Shown here: piece by piece, positions 14,852 to 23,560 of the stretch | Layout: each line of letters starts with the position of its first letter | Position numbering within the stretch: position 1 is the first letter of the stretch | Source: Trebonia kvetii | GTDB taxonomy: Bacteria > Actinomycetota > Actinomycetes > Streptosporangiales > Streptosporangiaceae | Length of the DNA: 33,505 bases | NCBI RefSeq assembly: GCF_007827045.1 | Contig: NZ_RPFW01000015.1 | Location: forward strand, 1-33,505 | Direction: 5' to 3' | Notes under the pieces: generated by a model | The model's input: the letters and a program-made list of their open reading frames with translations, nothing else | Databases searched by the model: none | Told to the model about the DNA's origin: nothing | Position numbers and translations under genes: made by a program

Positions 14852-16312
14852 ATGCGGGTGCACACGAAGAGCCCGGTGGTGCTTGACGGCGCCACGCTGC
14901 GGTGCGACACGCTGGCCGCCGTAGCCCGCCGTGGCGTGCCGGTCACGGCAGCGCCTGACGCGGTGGCGCGGGCCGCGGTGGTGCACCGGGCCGCGCTCGA
15001 CGCGGTGGGCACGCACGCCTTCTACGGCCGGACCACCGGGGTCGGCGCCAACCACGGGGTGGCCGTGCAGCCGGGGAACGGGCACGGCCTGCGGCTGCTG
15101 CGCAGCCATGCCGGCGGAGCGGGTGAGCCGGTTGCCGTCGATGTGGCGCGCGGCGCGCTGGCGATCAGGCTCAACCAGCTGGCGGCGGGCGGCTCCGGCG
15201 CCGACCCGGCCTGGATCGAGGCGGTGGCGACGGCGCTCAACGCCGGCCTGACCCCGGAGTTTCCCGTTCTCGGCGCGATCGGCACCGGCGACCTGACCGG
15301 GCTGGCGGCGACCGCGCTCGCGCTCATCGGCGAGCGGCCGTGGCGCGGCGCGAAGGGCCCGGTGCGGCGCGCGCTGCTCGCGCCCGCCGTGGCCGACGCC
15401 GACGCGCTCGCGTTCTTGTCGTCCAACGCGGTGACACTGGCGCAGGCCACGCTGGCGCACCACGACCTGGCCGCGCTGCTCGACGCGGAGCTGCGCATCG
15501 CGGCGCTTAGCCATCTCGCCCTGTCCGGCTCGGCGCAGCCGTACGCGAAAGCGGTGCAGGCGGCGCGGCCGCACCCGGGCCAACGGCGCACCGCGCGCCG
15601 GCTGCGCGAGCTGCTCGGCCCGGACGCCACCCGTCCCGGCGCCCGGGTGCAGGACCCGTACGGGCTGCGCGCGCTGCCCCAGGTACACGGTCCGGCGGCC
15701 GACGCGCTCGGCCAGGTCGAGCGGGTGCTGCACACCGAGCTGAACGCCGCCGCGGAGAACCCGCTGATCGACGTGCGGGGCGGCCAGGTGCTGCACAACG
15801 GCAACTTCCACGGCGCCTACCTCGCGCTCGCGCTGGACTGCGCCCGGCTGGCGCTGTGTGCCAATGCGGCGCTCTCCCCCGCCAGGCTAGCCGCGCTCAC
15901 CGACCCGGAGCGTACCGGCCTGCGGCCGTTCCTCGCCGCAGGCCCCGAGGGCAGCTCGGGGATCATGGTCCTTGAGTACACGGCCAGCGCCGCGCTTGCC
16001 GAGCTTCGCCAGCTCGCCGCCCCGGCCTCGCTGGGCACCGCGGTGCTGTCGCGCGGGACCGAGGAGCACGCCGCCTTCTCGCCGCAGGCGGCCCGGGCGG
16101 CGGCTCGCATGGTGCCCCGGCTGCGCACCCTGCTCGCCTGCGAGCTGGTGGCCGCCGTCCGTGCGCTGCGCCAACGCGGCACCGAGCCGTCGGGCCCGGA
16201 GCTGCGCGCGGCGTACGGCCAGTGCCTCGACCGGCTGCCCGGCGGCCAGGACGACCATCCGCTTGACGCCGACATCGCCGCCGCCGAGCAGCTCATCGAC
16301 GCCTGGGCATAG
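14852..16312 (+). CDS. HAL/PAL-family ammonia-lyase-like protein
   Basis: 486 residues with the aromatic amino acid lyase fold. Tyr58 is in FYGRTTGVGAN, Tyr270/Arg273 in QDPYGLRALPQVHG, NGNFHG at 317-322 and GTEEH at 402-406 match active-site regions. The MIO cofactor normally forms from Ala-Ser-Gly before Asp-Leu; here the aligned triad is Gly144-Thr145-Gly146 (GAIGTGDL). A Thr could not give the standard dehydroalanine, so activity is uncertain or altered. The usual LINGT segment is also changed (LSSNAVTLAQ). ATG 14852 is chosen for GAGGGAG four bases upstream. The following oxidoreductases are separate (180-bp gap). It is not a classical HutH; no hut genes are nearby. Confidence 0.8.
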   Translation: MRVHTKSPVVLDGATLRCDTLAAVARRGVPVTAAPDAVARAAVVHRAALDAVGTHAFYGRTTGVGANHGVAVQPGNGHGLRLLRSHAGGAGEPVAVDVARGALAIRLNQLAAGGSGADPAWIEAVATALNAGLTPEFPVLGAIGTGDLTGLAATALALIGERPWRGAKGPVRRALLAPAVADADALAFLSSNAVTLAQATLAHHDLAALLDAELRIAALSHLALSGSAQPYAKAVQAARPHPGQRRTARRLRELLGPDATRPGARVQDPYGLRALPQVHGPAADALGQVERVLHTELNAAAENPLIDVRGGQVLHNGNFHGAYLALALDCARLALCANAALSPARLAALTDPERTGLRPFLAAGPEGSSGIMVLEYTASAALAELRQLAAPASLGTAVLSRGTEEHAAFSPQAARAAARMVPRLRTLLACELVAAVRALRQRGTEPSGPELRAAYGQCLDRLPGGQDDHPLDADIAAAEQLIDAWA

Positions 16313-16492
16313 CCGGGCGGGCGCTGCGGCGATGCCTCGCGGCGGCCATCTCTCGTAGGTATTTGCTACCACGGGTATTGGCGTGACCGGTAACGGCAGA
16401 CCCTCCCTCATGCCTGCCGGGTTGCATAGCGTCGAGCGGAGGCCGCCCTCCAGCACCACCAACACATCCATACCGAACGAAGGAGACAAGAC

Positions 16493-17485
16493 ATGAAAAA
16501 GCGCACCCTGGGCTCCGGTGGCCTGGAGGTTTCCGCCATCGGCTTCGGCTGCATGGGCATGAGCCAGAGCTTCGGCCCGAATCCGGGAGACCGCGGCCAG
16601 ATGATGAACCTGCTGCGGTCCGCGGTCGACTTGGGCGTCACCTTCTTCGACACCGCCGAGGTCTACGGGCCTTATGTCAACGAGGAGCTCGTGGGCGAGG
16701 CCCTGGCTCCCGTACGCGACCAAGTGGTCATCGCCACCAAGTTCGGCTTCGCATTCGACGGTGACGGCCGCCAGACCGGGGTGTCCAGCGAGCCCGCGCA
16801 CATCCGGCAAGCGGTAGAAGGGTCGCTGCGGCGGCTACGGACCGACCGGATCGACCTGCTGTACCAGCACCGCGTGGACCCGCAGGTGCCGATCGAGGAC
16901 GTCGCCGGGACAGTCGGGGACCTGGTGGCAGCCGGGAAGGTAAGGCACTTCGGCCTGTCCGAGGCGGGCGTGCGCACCATCCGCCGCGCCCACGCGGTTC
17001 ACCCGGTCACCGCGCTACAGAGCGAGTACTCGCTGTTCTGGCGCGACCTCGAGGGGGAGATCATCGCCGTCCTCGAGGAACTCGGCATCGGGCTGGTCCC
17101 GTTCAGCCCCCTTGGCCGGGGCTTCCTCACCGGGCGCATCGATCAGGCCACCGAGTTCGGCGCGGGCGACATCCGCGCCTCCCTTCCCCGGTTCACCGCC
17201 GAGGCACGAGCGGCCAACCAGGTGGTCGTCGACCTGCTCAGCAGCACCGCCGAGGCCAAGGGCGTCACACCCGCACAGGTCGCGCTGGCCTGGCTGCTCG
17301 CGCAGAAGCCGTGGATCGTCCCCATTCCCGGCACCAGGCGGCTGGAGCGCCTGGAGGAAAACCTCGGCGCCGTAGATGTTGAACTGACCCCCGGCGACCT
17401 CGCCGCGATCGGCGCCGCCGCCGACCAGATCACCGTCGAAGGCGACCGGTACCCGGAGGCCCTGCAGCGGCTAATCGACCGCTGA
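16493..17485 (+). CDS. Aldo/keto reductase
   Basis: 330 residues, a TIM-barrel NADPH-dependent oxidoreductase of the type often called AKR13/YajO-like. The catalytic tetrad is Asp53 and Tyr58 (FFDTAEVYG), Lys83 (IATKFGF) and His126 (YQHRVD). The cofactor-binding C-terminal part has PIPGTRRLERLEENL. The start has AAGGAGA at a good distance. It precedes a zinc alcohol dehydrogenase by 50 bp on the same strand, so the pair may be co-transcribed and act on a shared carbonyl/alcohol substrate, which is not identifiable. Confidence 0.9.
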   Translation: MKKRTLGSGGLEVSAIGFGCMGMSQSFGPNPGDRGQMMNLLRSAVDLGVTFFDTAEVYGPYVNEELVGEALAPVRDQVVIATKFGFAFDGDGRQTGVSSEPAHIRQAVEGSLRRLRTDRIDLLYQHRVDPQVPIEDVAGTVGDLVAAGKVRHFGLSEAGVRTIRRAHAVHPVTALQSEYSLFWRDLEGEIIAVLEELGIGLVPFSPLGRGFLTGRIDQATEFGAGDIRASLPRFTAEARAANQVVVDLLSSTAEAKGVTPAQVALAWLLAQKPWIVPIPGTRRLERLEENLGAVDVELTPGDLAAIGAAADQITVEGDRYPEALQRLIDR

Positions 17486-17535
17486 CTCAGTAACCCGCCA
17501 GTAGCAGATATTCGAGGTCGAGGAGGCTTCCCGTC

Positions 17536-18573
17536 ATGAAAGCGGCGATATTCAAAGGTCCCGGAGCAGTGGAAGTCGGCGAGCGGCCCGAACCAGTCAT
17601 CCAGGAGCCAACCGATGCCGTGGTGCGGGTGGTACTTGGCTGCGTGTGCGGGTCGGACCTGTGGTACTTCCGCGGTGAGTCACCGCATGCGGCCGGCTCC
17701 ATCGGGCACGAGTTCATCGGCATCGTCGAGCAGGCCGGCGCCAACGTGCGCAGTGTCCGGCTGGGGGACCTGGTGGTCGCCCCGTTCATCTATAGCGACA
17801 TGACCTGCCCGCACTGCCGCAACGGGTCGACGATCTCTTGCCCGGCAGGCGGCAGCTTCGGCAACGGCACGATCGACGGCGGCCAGGGTCAGGCGGTGCG
17901 CGTCCCGCAGGCGGGCGGCACGCTGGTGCGCGTGCCGGGCTCAGGGCACTCCGATGAGGTACTCCGGTCGTTGCTGGCCCTGTCGGACGTGATGTCGACG
18001 GGGCAGCACGCCGCGGTCATGGCCGGGGTCAAGGAAGGCGACACGGTCGCGGTTGTCGGGGACGGCGCCGTCGGGCTGTGCGCAGTGCTGGCCGCCAGGC
18101 GGCTCGGCGCCGAGCGCGTCATCGCGCTCAGCCGCAACCCGGCCCGGCAGAAGGTGGCTAGCGAGTTCGGCGCTACCGACATCATCGAGGCCCGTGGCGA
18201 CGAAGCCGTCCAGGCGGTGCTTGAGCTTACCGGCGGCACCGGCGCCGACGCCGCGCTCGAATGCGTGGGCACCGGGCAGTCCATCGCCACCGCCGCGGCG
18301 ATCGCCCGGCCCGGCTCGGTGATCGGCATCGTCGGAGTGCCGCACGGCGAGGTGCCGTTCACCGGGACGTTCTTCCGCAACATCGGCTGGCGCGGCGGCC
18401 CTGCCCCGGCCCGGGTCTACATCCCCGGGCTGCTTGACGACGTGCTGGACGGCACGATCAACCCCGGCCTGGTCTTCGACTACGAGACCGACCTGGATCA
18501 CATCGCCGACGCCTACCGGGCCATGGACGAGCGGCGGGCCATCAAGTCACTGGTCCGAGTGGGAGGAATCTGA
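17536..18573 (+). CDS. Zinc-dependent alcohol dehydrogenase
   Basis: 345 residues, medium-chain dehydrogenase fold. Catalytic zinc ligands are Cys38 (VCGSDLW) and His58-Glu59 (GHEF). The structural zinc lobe has only three Cys (CPHCRNGSTISC, 91-102), a variation seen in a subgroup of these enzymes. The Rossmann motif VVGDGAVGL is at about 173-181, and the strand ending in ALSRN suggests NADP preference. GAGGAGG lies upstream of ATG 17536. It probably oxidises or reduces a small alcohol/aldehyde together with the aldo/keto reductase upstream. Confidence 0.9.
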   Translation: MKAAIFKGPGAVEVGERPEPVIQEPTDAVVRVVLGCVCGSDLWYFRGESPHAAGSIGHEFIGIVEQAGANVRSVRLGDLVVAPFIYSDMTCPHCRNGSTISCPAGGSFGNGTIDGGQGQAVRVPQAGGTLVRVPGSGHSDEVLRSLLALSDVMSTGQHAAVMAGVKEGDTVAVVGDGAVGLCAVLAARRLGAERVIALSRNPARQKVASEFGATDIIEARGDEAVQAVLELTGGTGADAALECVGTGQSIATAAAIARPGSVIGIVGVPHGEVPFTGTFFRNIGWRGGPAPARVYIPGLLDDVLDGTINPGLVFDYETDLDHIADAYRAMDERRAIKSLVRVGGI

Positions 18574-18587
18574 CCTTGCGCCTCATC

Positions 18588-18602
18588 CCCCGCTCGGCGG
18601 GG
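18588..18602. terminator. Bidirectional terminator hairpin
   Basis: CCCCGC (18588-18593) pairs with GCGGGG (18597-18602) around TCG. It sits in the 32-bp gap between convergent gene ends (ADH at 18573, CoA-transferase at 18606). No T-run. Confidence 0.45.
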
Positions 18603-18605
18603 TGA

Positions 18606-20774
18606 CTAAGTTGTCCAACCGTCGGGCTGGCCGTGGCCGAAGCTGCGAGGGGTGTCGCCGGCCACCGCGGGGGTGCGGTCGAAACGCGCGACGGGGGCCT
18701 GGGTGATGACGGTGCCGAAGTCCTCGGAGGGCCGCTCAAGCCGCAGGCCGCGACGCGCCCAGAAGCTGTCGGGCGCCATGGTTGCCGCCGGGGTTTCGAC
18801 CAGGCTGGCAGCGGACCGGCCGAAGCAGAGCGCGCGCATGCAGGCTTCGGCCGTGAGGGTGCCGATCCTGGCCGGGAGATCGTCGGCTGCGGTGGCGCCC
18901 AGGCGGCGAAGCGCCTCGGGCAGGTCGGCTGCGGCGATGGCGGCGAACACGGGGCGGTCGGCGGTCTGGTAGATCCGGTAGGCCGGCGAGGAGACGTCTC
19001 GCCCGCGGAGCGGGTCCACGTCCGCCCCGTCGACGGCGAAGGGCATCTGCTCAAGCAGGGCCGTCTGGGCCAAGCTCGTGTTCACCCGGTAGGTGCGACC
19101 GCGCCGTCCGCGGTCGAAGAGGGCCGCGACAGCCCCGAAGGCGCTGAGCACGCCGGCCATGGAGTCGGTGTAGGGCCAGGGCGGGTCGTTGACCGGGGGC
19201 GCGCCCGACGGGGCGGTCGCCCAGCCCGCCGTCAGCGACGAGACGCCGATGGCGCAGTTGGCGATCTCGGCGTAGCCCTTGAAGTCGGCCCACGGGCCGG
19301 TGACGCCGTAGAGGTTCAGGTAGGTGAAGACGAGGGCCGGGTTGAGGCGGCGCAGCGCGTCGTCCGACAGCCCCGTCCCTGGCAGTCGGCCCGCCGAGAC
19401 GTTGGTGACGAGCATGTCGGCGTCGGCCACTAGAGCGTCGAACCGCTTACGGCCGGCCAGCGTCTTGAGGTTGAGGATCAGCCCCTTCTTCCCGCGGTTC
19501 AGGTAGACGTGGAACAGCGGCTCGTCGTAGGCCGAGCGGGCGTCGGCCGGGTCGATGTCGACCTTGATGACCTCGGCGCCGAGGTCGGTCAGCAGGCGGG
19601 TGACCGTGGGGGCGGCCACCACGCGGCACAGGTCGAGCACCTTCATCCCGCGCAGCGGCGGCGTCCCGGGAAGGCCGGCGAAGCCGGGGGACGCGAAGAC
19701 CGGGGCGGCCGGCTCGAAGTCAACCGCCTGCCGCAAGGTCCGCACCGGGCGGCCGGCGTCATCGTCCTGCTCGATCACGCAGCCCGCCGCCTCGGCGGCG
19801 GGCTCGCGCAGCCATTCGCGGGTGGTCCGCAGCTTGGCGATCGGGATGCCGGCCGGCCGCAGCAGCTTCTCCCATTCGTCGGCGTCGCGGGTGGCGAACA
19901 GGCTGACCAGCTTCGCCCGCCACGCGGCGGGGGCCTCCGGGTCGGTGCGCAGGGCAGCCCAGTCGAGGGAGCCGTCTACGAGCCAGGCCTCGTTGCCGCT
20001 GACCCGGGCGAGGCCCGCCAGGTGGCGGAAGGCGCCGCTGGTGAAGCACATGACCTGGTCGTCGCGCGACCGGTAGAGCCCCGGCGCGAAGACACCGCCC
20101 CGCATGGGAGCCTGCTTCTCCACCTGGGTGGTGAGGATCCCGCTGCCCTCAAGCAGCGCGTCGGACAGCGGAACCTCGATGCGCTGACCAAGGCCGCCGT
20201 CGCGCTCACGGGCGATCAGCGCGGCGCAGGCGGACAGCGCGGTCATCGCGGCCGCGAAGCAGGACGCCAGCGGGAGCGACGGGAAGTCCGGCATCTCCCC
20301 GGTCACGCCGCCGAAGACCGGCGAGCTCGCCTGCCGCGAGTAGGCCCCGCCCGCGGCCAGCACGACGCCCTCCCAGCCGGCCAGCCCGGCGCGCTCGTCA
20401 AGCTCGGAGAACCCGGGCAGCGAGCAGTAGACCAGCCCTGGGGTGAGACCCTGGCAGGTGGCGGCGTCCAGGCCCAGCCGGGCCATAACCCCCGGCCGGA
20501 AGTTCTCGATCAGCACGTCCGACCCGGCCACGAGCTTGAGCGCTCGGGCCTGACCCTCCGGCGACTTGAGATCGAGCACATGCGTCGCGGCCCGGCCGCG
20601 CAGCAGGAAGGCGTTGCCCGGATCGGTGAACCGCGGGCCGCCAGGCGGATCGACCCTGGTCACCTCCGCGCCCGCGTCGGCCAGCAGAGTGGCTGCCATG
20701 GGGCCGGCGACGTACTGGCCGAAATCCAGCACCCGCACGCCCTCGAGCGGCCGGCCGGAGCCCTGCGCGTTCAT
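18606..20774 (-). CDS. Fused two-domain CaiB/BaiF CoA-transferase
   Basis: About 722 residues made of two tandem class III CoA-transferase domains: one from EGVRVLDFGQYVAGPM (11-) and one from GMKVLDLCRVVAAPTVTRLL (376-). Such enzymes move CoA between acyl acids. The catalytic Asp is found in the second domain (PYTDSMAG, Asp537). At the equivalent place in the first (LPLASCFAA) there is Ser171, so half of the protein may be structural. Two starts are possible: ATG 20774 (GGGGGAG upstream) and ATG 20792; the domain begins after both. The gene lies 24 bp after the F420-type oxidoreductase, almost certainly one operon for an acyl-CoA pathway of unknown substrate. Confidence 0.85.
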   Translation of the reverse strand: MNAQGSGRPLEGVRVLDFGQYVAGPMAATLLADAGAEVTRVDPPGGPRFTDPGNAFLLRGRAATHVLDLKSPEGQARALKLVAGSDVLIENFRPGVMARLGLDAATCQGLTPGLVYCSLPGFSELDERAGLAGWEGVVLAAGGAYSRQASSPVFGGVTGEMPDFPSLPLASCFAAAMTALSACAALIARERDGGLGQRIEVPLSDALLEGSGILTTQVEKQAPMRGGVFAPGLYRSRDDQVMCFTSGAFRHLAGLARVSGNEAWLVDGSLDWAALRTDPEAPAAWRAKLVSLFATRDADEWEKLLRPAGIPIAKLRTTREWLREPAAEAAGCVIEQDDDAGRPVRTLRQAVDFEPAAPVFASPGFAGLPGTPPLRGMKVLDLCRVVAAPTVTRLLTDLGAEVIKVDIDPADARSAYDEPLFHVYLNRGKKGLILNLKTLAGRKRFDALVADADMLVTNVSAGRLPGTGLSDDALRRLNPALVFTYLNLYGVTGPWADFKGYAEIANCAIGVSSLTAGWATAPSGAPPVNDPPWPYTDSMAGVLSAFGAVAALFDRGRRGRTYRVNTSLAQTALLEQMPFAVDGADVDPLRGRDVSSPAYRIYQTADRPVFAAIAAADLPEALRRLGATAADDLPARIGTLTAEACMRALCFGRSAASLVETPAATMAPDSFWARRGLRLERPSEDFGTVITQAPVARFDRTPAVAGDTPRSFGHGQPDGWTT

Positions 20775-20798
20775 AACTCCCCCGTTCCTCATGGCCCT

Positions 20799-21797
20799 TT
20801 AAGCCTGGGCCGGCTCGAAGTCGGACAGCGACTGCAGCGCCTCGCCGGTCGTGCGCACCCGCTGGATCGGGTCCTCGTCCGGGGTCAGCGGCGATTGGGT
20901 GAACCAGCAGCCGTCCAGGCCCGCATCGGTGGCCACCTGGCGCAGCCGCGCCTCGCACTCGTCCGCCGTGCCAAGCAGCTGGAACCGGTTGATGAGGTAC
21001 TCCTGGATGTCCGGGTAGTCGTCGAACAGGAAGCCGTTGGTGTTCCCCTCGCCCTTCCCGTGGTTGGAGAAGTCGTAGCGCGCCAGCCGCTTCCGCAGGA
21101 TCGGCTGCCAGGCCTCGGGCACGCCCTTGTCCTCGAAGGTCGAGCTGAACGAGAAGCGGGCGGTGCCCACCGAGCGGCCGCGCTGGCTGATCCGGGCGGC
21201 GTCGGCGGTGGCCTTGTCCGGCGCGACGTACGTGGTGACGAACCCCCAGATGCGCAGGGGGGTGGTGATGCCGGCCGCCGTGCGGGCCGCCCGCGCGCGG
21301 GCGGACAGCGTCCGCAGGGCCGTCACGTCAAGCCCGGTCCCCAGGATCAGGTCGGTGGCCACCCGGCCCGCCGCCTCGACCCCGCGCGGTCCCGACGCCG
21401 CGATGTGGACTTCCATGTCGTCGGGCGCCCAGCTCCGGACCTTGGCCACGTCCTCCTCGAGCTTGGCCCAGGTGCTCGGGGTCAGGCCGACCGAGTGGCA
21501 GGCCCCGTCGCCGGTCGCCACGCCGGCGAAGAACCGGCCGGGGTGGAGCTCGCCGAACGTCCGCGCGGTCGCGCCGAGCACCGACCAGTGGCGGGTGACG
21601 GTGTTGGTCACCGTCGGCCCGATGTGCACGCGCTCGGTCGCCGCGAAGCAGGCGGCCGCCGTGACGTACGTGTCCTGGTAGCGCTCGGGCACGGTGTCGC
21701 CGATGCCCACCCCCCAGAAGCCGGCCGCCTCGGCTGCCTGGGCGAACTTGATCGCCGCCCGCGAACTGTGGGTGAGGTTGATGACCCCGAGTCTCAT
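20799..21797 (-). CDS. LLM-class F420-dependent oxidoreductase
   Basis: 332 residues of the luciferase-like monooxygenase superfamily. The N-terminus MRLGVINLTHSS, the early strand AAGFWGVGIGDTVP, the bulge region VHIGPTVTNTVTRHW and the mid motif GRFFAGVATGDGA are typical of F420-dependent members such as MER- and FGD-like enzymes. AAGGAG lies eight bases before ATG 21797. It heads an operon with the two-domain CoA-transferase and is divergent from the SDR at 21912, so the three may serve one catabolic route. The substrate is not evident; FMN use instead of F420 is possible. Confidence 0.85.
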   Translation of the reverse strand: MRLGVINLTHSSRAAIKFAQAAEAAGFWGVGIGDTVPERYQDTYVTAAACFAATERVHIGPTVTNTVTRHWSVLGATARTFGELHPGRFFAGVATGDGACHSVGLTPSTWAKLEEDVAKVRSWAPDDMEVHIAASGPRGVEAAGRVATDLILGTGLDVTALRTLSARARAARTAAGITTPLRIWGFVTTYVAPDKATADAARISQRGRSVGTARFSFSSTFEDKGVPEAWQPILRKRLARYDFSNHGKGEGNTNGFLFDDYPDIQEYLINRFQLLGTADECEARLRQVATDAGLDGCWFTQSPLTPDEDPIQRVRTTGEALQSLSDFEPAQA

Positions 21798-21911
21798 CTG
21801 CGTCTCCTTGGAAGAGCGGACCGCATCTGACTTGCCTCCGGAGTGCCCGCTATCATATTACTGTTTCTACCAGGTGCATTGAATATGACCAATAGCGGCG
21901 GAGGTGCATCG

Positions 21912-23009
21912 GTGAAGGTGCTGGTGATGGGTGGCACCCGCTTCAACGGGCTGGCGCTCGTGCAGGAGCTGGTCAAGTGGGGCCACGAGGTCACGGTGCT
22001 CAACCGGGGCCAGAGCGAGGCCCGCCTGCCGCGTGCGGTCGGCCGGCTCTACGCCGACCGGACCAACCATGAGCAGCTGCGTGAGGTGCTCGGCACCGAG
22101 GAGTTCGACGTCGTCCAGGACCTGTCCGGCTACGCGCTCGCCGACGTGCAGCCATTGGTCGAGCTCTTCCGTGGGCGGATCGGTCACTACCTGTTCGGCA
22201 GCTCGACTGTCATCTACGCCAGGCCGCGGGTCCTGCCGATCCGCGAGTCCGACTCGGTCGACCGCTCGGAGCGGCAGACCGAGTACGGCCTGCAGAAGCT
22301 CAAGGTCGAGGCGTACCTGCTCGACCTGTACCGCAGGGAGGGCTTCCAGGCGACCGTGGTGCCGCTCTCGATGGTGCTCGGCCCGAACAACATGGTCGCC
22401 GACCGTGAGCAGCGCATGTTCCAGCGGCTGCTGCTCGGCCGCCCGGTGCTCATCCCCGGCGACGGCACCACGCTGAGCCAGATCGGGCACGTCGATGACG
22501 GCGCCGTCGCCATGCGCATGCTGATGATGCAGCCGCAGACCTTCGGCAAGCGCTACAACCTCACCGGCCGCGACTACTGGAGCGAGGAGGCCTACGTCGA
22601 CACCTTTGCAGACATCATCGGCGTCACCCCGCACAAGGTCTTCGTCCCGGCGCCGGTCATGGACGACATCTACGCGGGCAAGGGAGACCAGTCGTCGGTC
22701 CGCAAGGGCGTGCCGGCCATGAACAAGGCCGGCGACTCCGCCGCCGCCGTCATGGCGAAGCACGACCCGCGGGCCGTAGGCGTGCGCGGGCTCATCCAGA
22801 AGCTCGCGCCCAACATCCACCACTGGAACGACAGCACGTTCTTCTCGGTCGAGCGGCTGTGGGAGGACGTCGGCTTCCGGCCCGCGTACACCTTCGAGGC
22901 CGCCGTGGAGCACACCTACGACTGGTTCCGGCGCGAGAAACTCGACGAGTCGCTGCAATTCGACTTCAGCTGGGAGGACAACCTCCTCGAGCGCCTGGGG
23001 GCGCGGTAG
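21912..23009 (+). CDS. NAD-dependent epimerase/dehydratase (atypical SDR)
   Basis: 365 residues, extended/atypical short-chain dehydrogenase. The nucleotide-binding motif is MGGTRFNG (6-13). The catalytic part has FGSST and YGLQKLK (YxxxK). The later segment GHVDDGAVAMRMLM resembles CSP41/isoflavone-reductase-like SDRs. GTG 21912 is chosen because GGAGG (21900-21904) sits seven bases upstream; an in-frame ATG at 21885 adds only nine residues and lacks a good site. It is divergent from the F420-type oxidoreductase with a shared 114-bp control region. The function on a sugar nucleotide or acyl-CoA is undetermined. Confidence 0.85.
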   Translation: MKVLVMGGTRFNGLALVQELVKWGHEVTVLNRGQSEARLPRAVGRLYADRTNHEQLREVLGTEEFDVVQDLSGYALADVQPLVELFRGRIGHYLFGSSTVIYARPRVLPIRESDSVDRSERQTEYGLQKLKVEAYLLDLYRREGFQATVVPLSMVLGPNNMVADREQRMFQRLLLGRPVLIPGDGTTLSQIGHVDDGAVAMRMLMMQPQTFGKRYNLTGRDYWSEEAYVDTFADIIGVTPHKVFVPAPVMDDIYAGKGDQSSVRKGVPAMNKAGDSAAAVMAKHDPRAVGVRGLIQKLAPNIHHWNDSTFFSVERLWEDVGFRPAYTFEAAVEHTYDWFRREKLDESLQFDFSWEDNLLERLGAR

Positions 23010-23034
23010 CTCCCTCTGGTTCTGGAGAGCGCGG

Positions 23035-23463
23035 CTAACGGCGGGTGAGCCGCAGCACCGGGATCGTGCGGATGCCCTCGGTCTTCCTCGCGTAGTCGCC
23101 GAAGCCGGGCATGCGCTTGACCTGCTCGGCGAAGACCTTGTCCCGTTCGTCGCCGGCGAGCTCGGTGATGGTGACCTGGAAGGTGCCCGCCGCCACCTCG
23201 ACGGTGGCCTCGCCCGTCGCGATCAGGTTGCGGTACCAGTCGGGGTTGGCCGGCGCGCCGCCCTTGGAAGCGAAGATGTACATCGAGTCGTCGTCGCCCT
23301 CGCCGGGCAGGTACACCAGCGGGCTGATGTACTCCTTGCCACTGGTCCGTCCGACGTGATGCACCAGGATCATCGGCGCGCCCGCGAAGGGGCCGCCGAC
23401 GCGGCCTTCGTTGGCGCGGAACTCCGTAATGACGCCTTGGTTCCAGTCATTGAAATCTGCCAT
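23035..23463 (-). CDS. Deazaflavin-dependent (Ddn-like) nitroreductase
   Basis: 142 residues of the F420H2-dependent quinone reductase/Ddn family, a split beta-barrel. Family features are GRTSGKEYISPLVYLP, NPDWYRNLIA and the C-terminal IPVLRLTR. The start at ATG 23463 has GGGAAGG upstream, and the longer open frame to 23805 is not family-like. Members reduce quinones or nitro compounds with F420H2, probably at the membrane. Its end converges on the SDR 26 bp away. Confidence 0.85.
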   Translation of the reverse strand: MADFNDWNQGVITEFRANEGRVGGPFAGAPMILVHHVGRTSGKEYISPLVYLPGEGDDDSMYIFASKGGAPANPDWYRNLIATGEATVEVAAGTFQVTITELAGDERDKVFAEQVKRMPGFGDYARKTEGIRTIPVLRLTRR

Positions 23464-23560
23464 GACCTTCCCATCCTGTGTTGATGAGGCAGTGAGCGGG
23501 CGACGTACCGAGTAGAGGCTAGTCGGTGACAACATCGCCCCACCCCACCCGGATTCCGCG

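Noticed and set aside
19509..21830. 773-codon plus-strand frame opposite the CoA-transferase and oxidoreductase
   Set aside because: Antisense shadow of two well-supported minus-strand genes; low-complexity composition and no motif.
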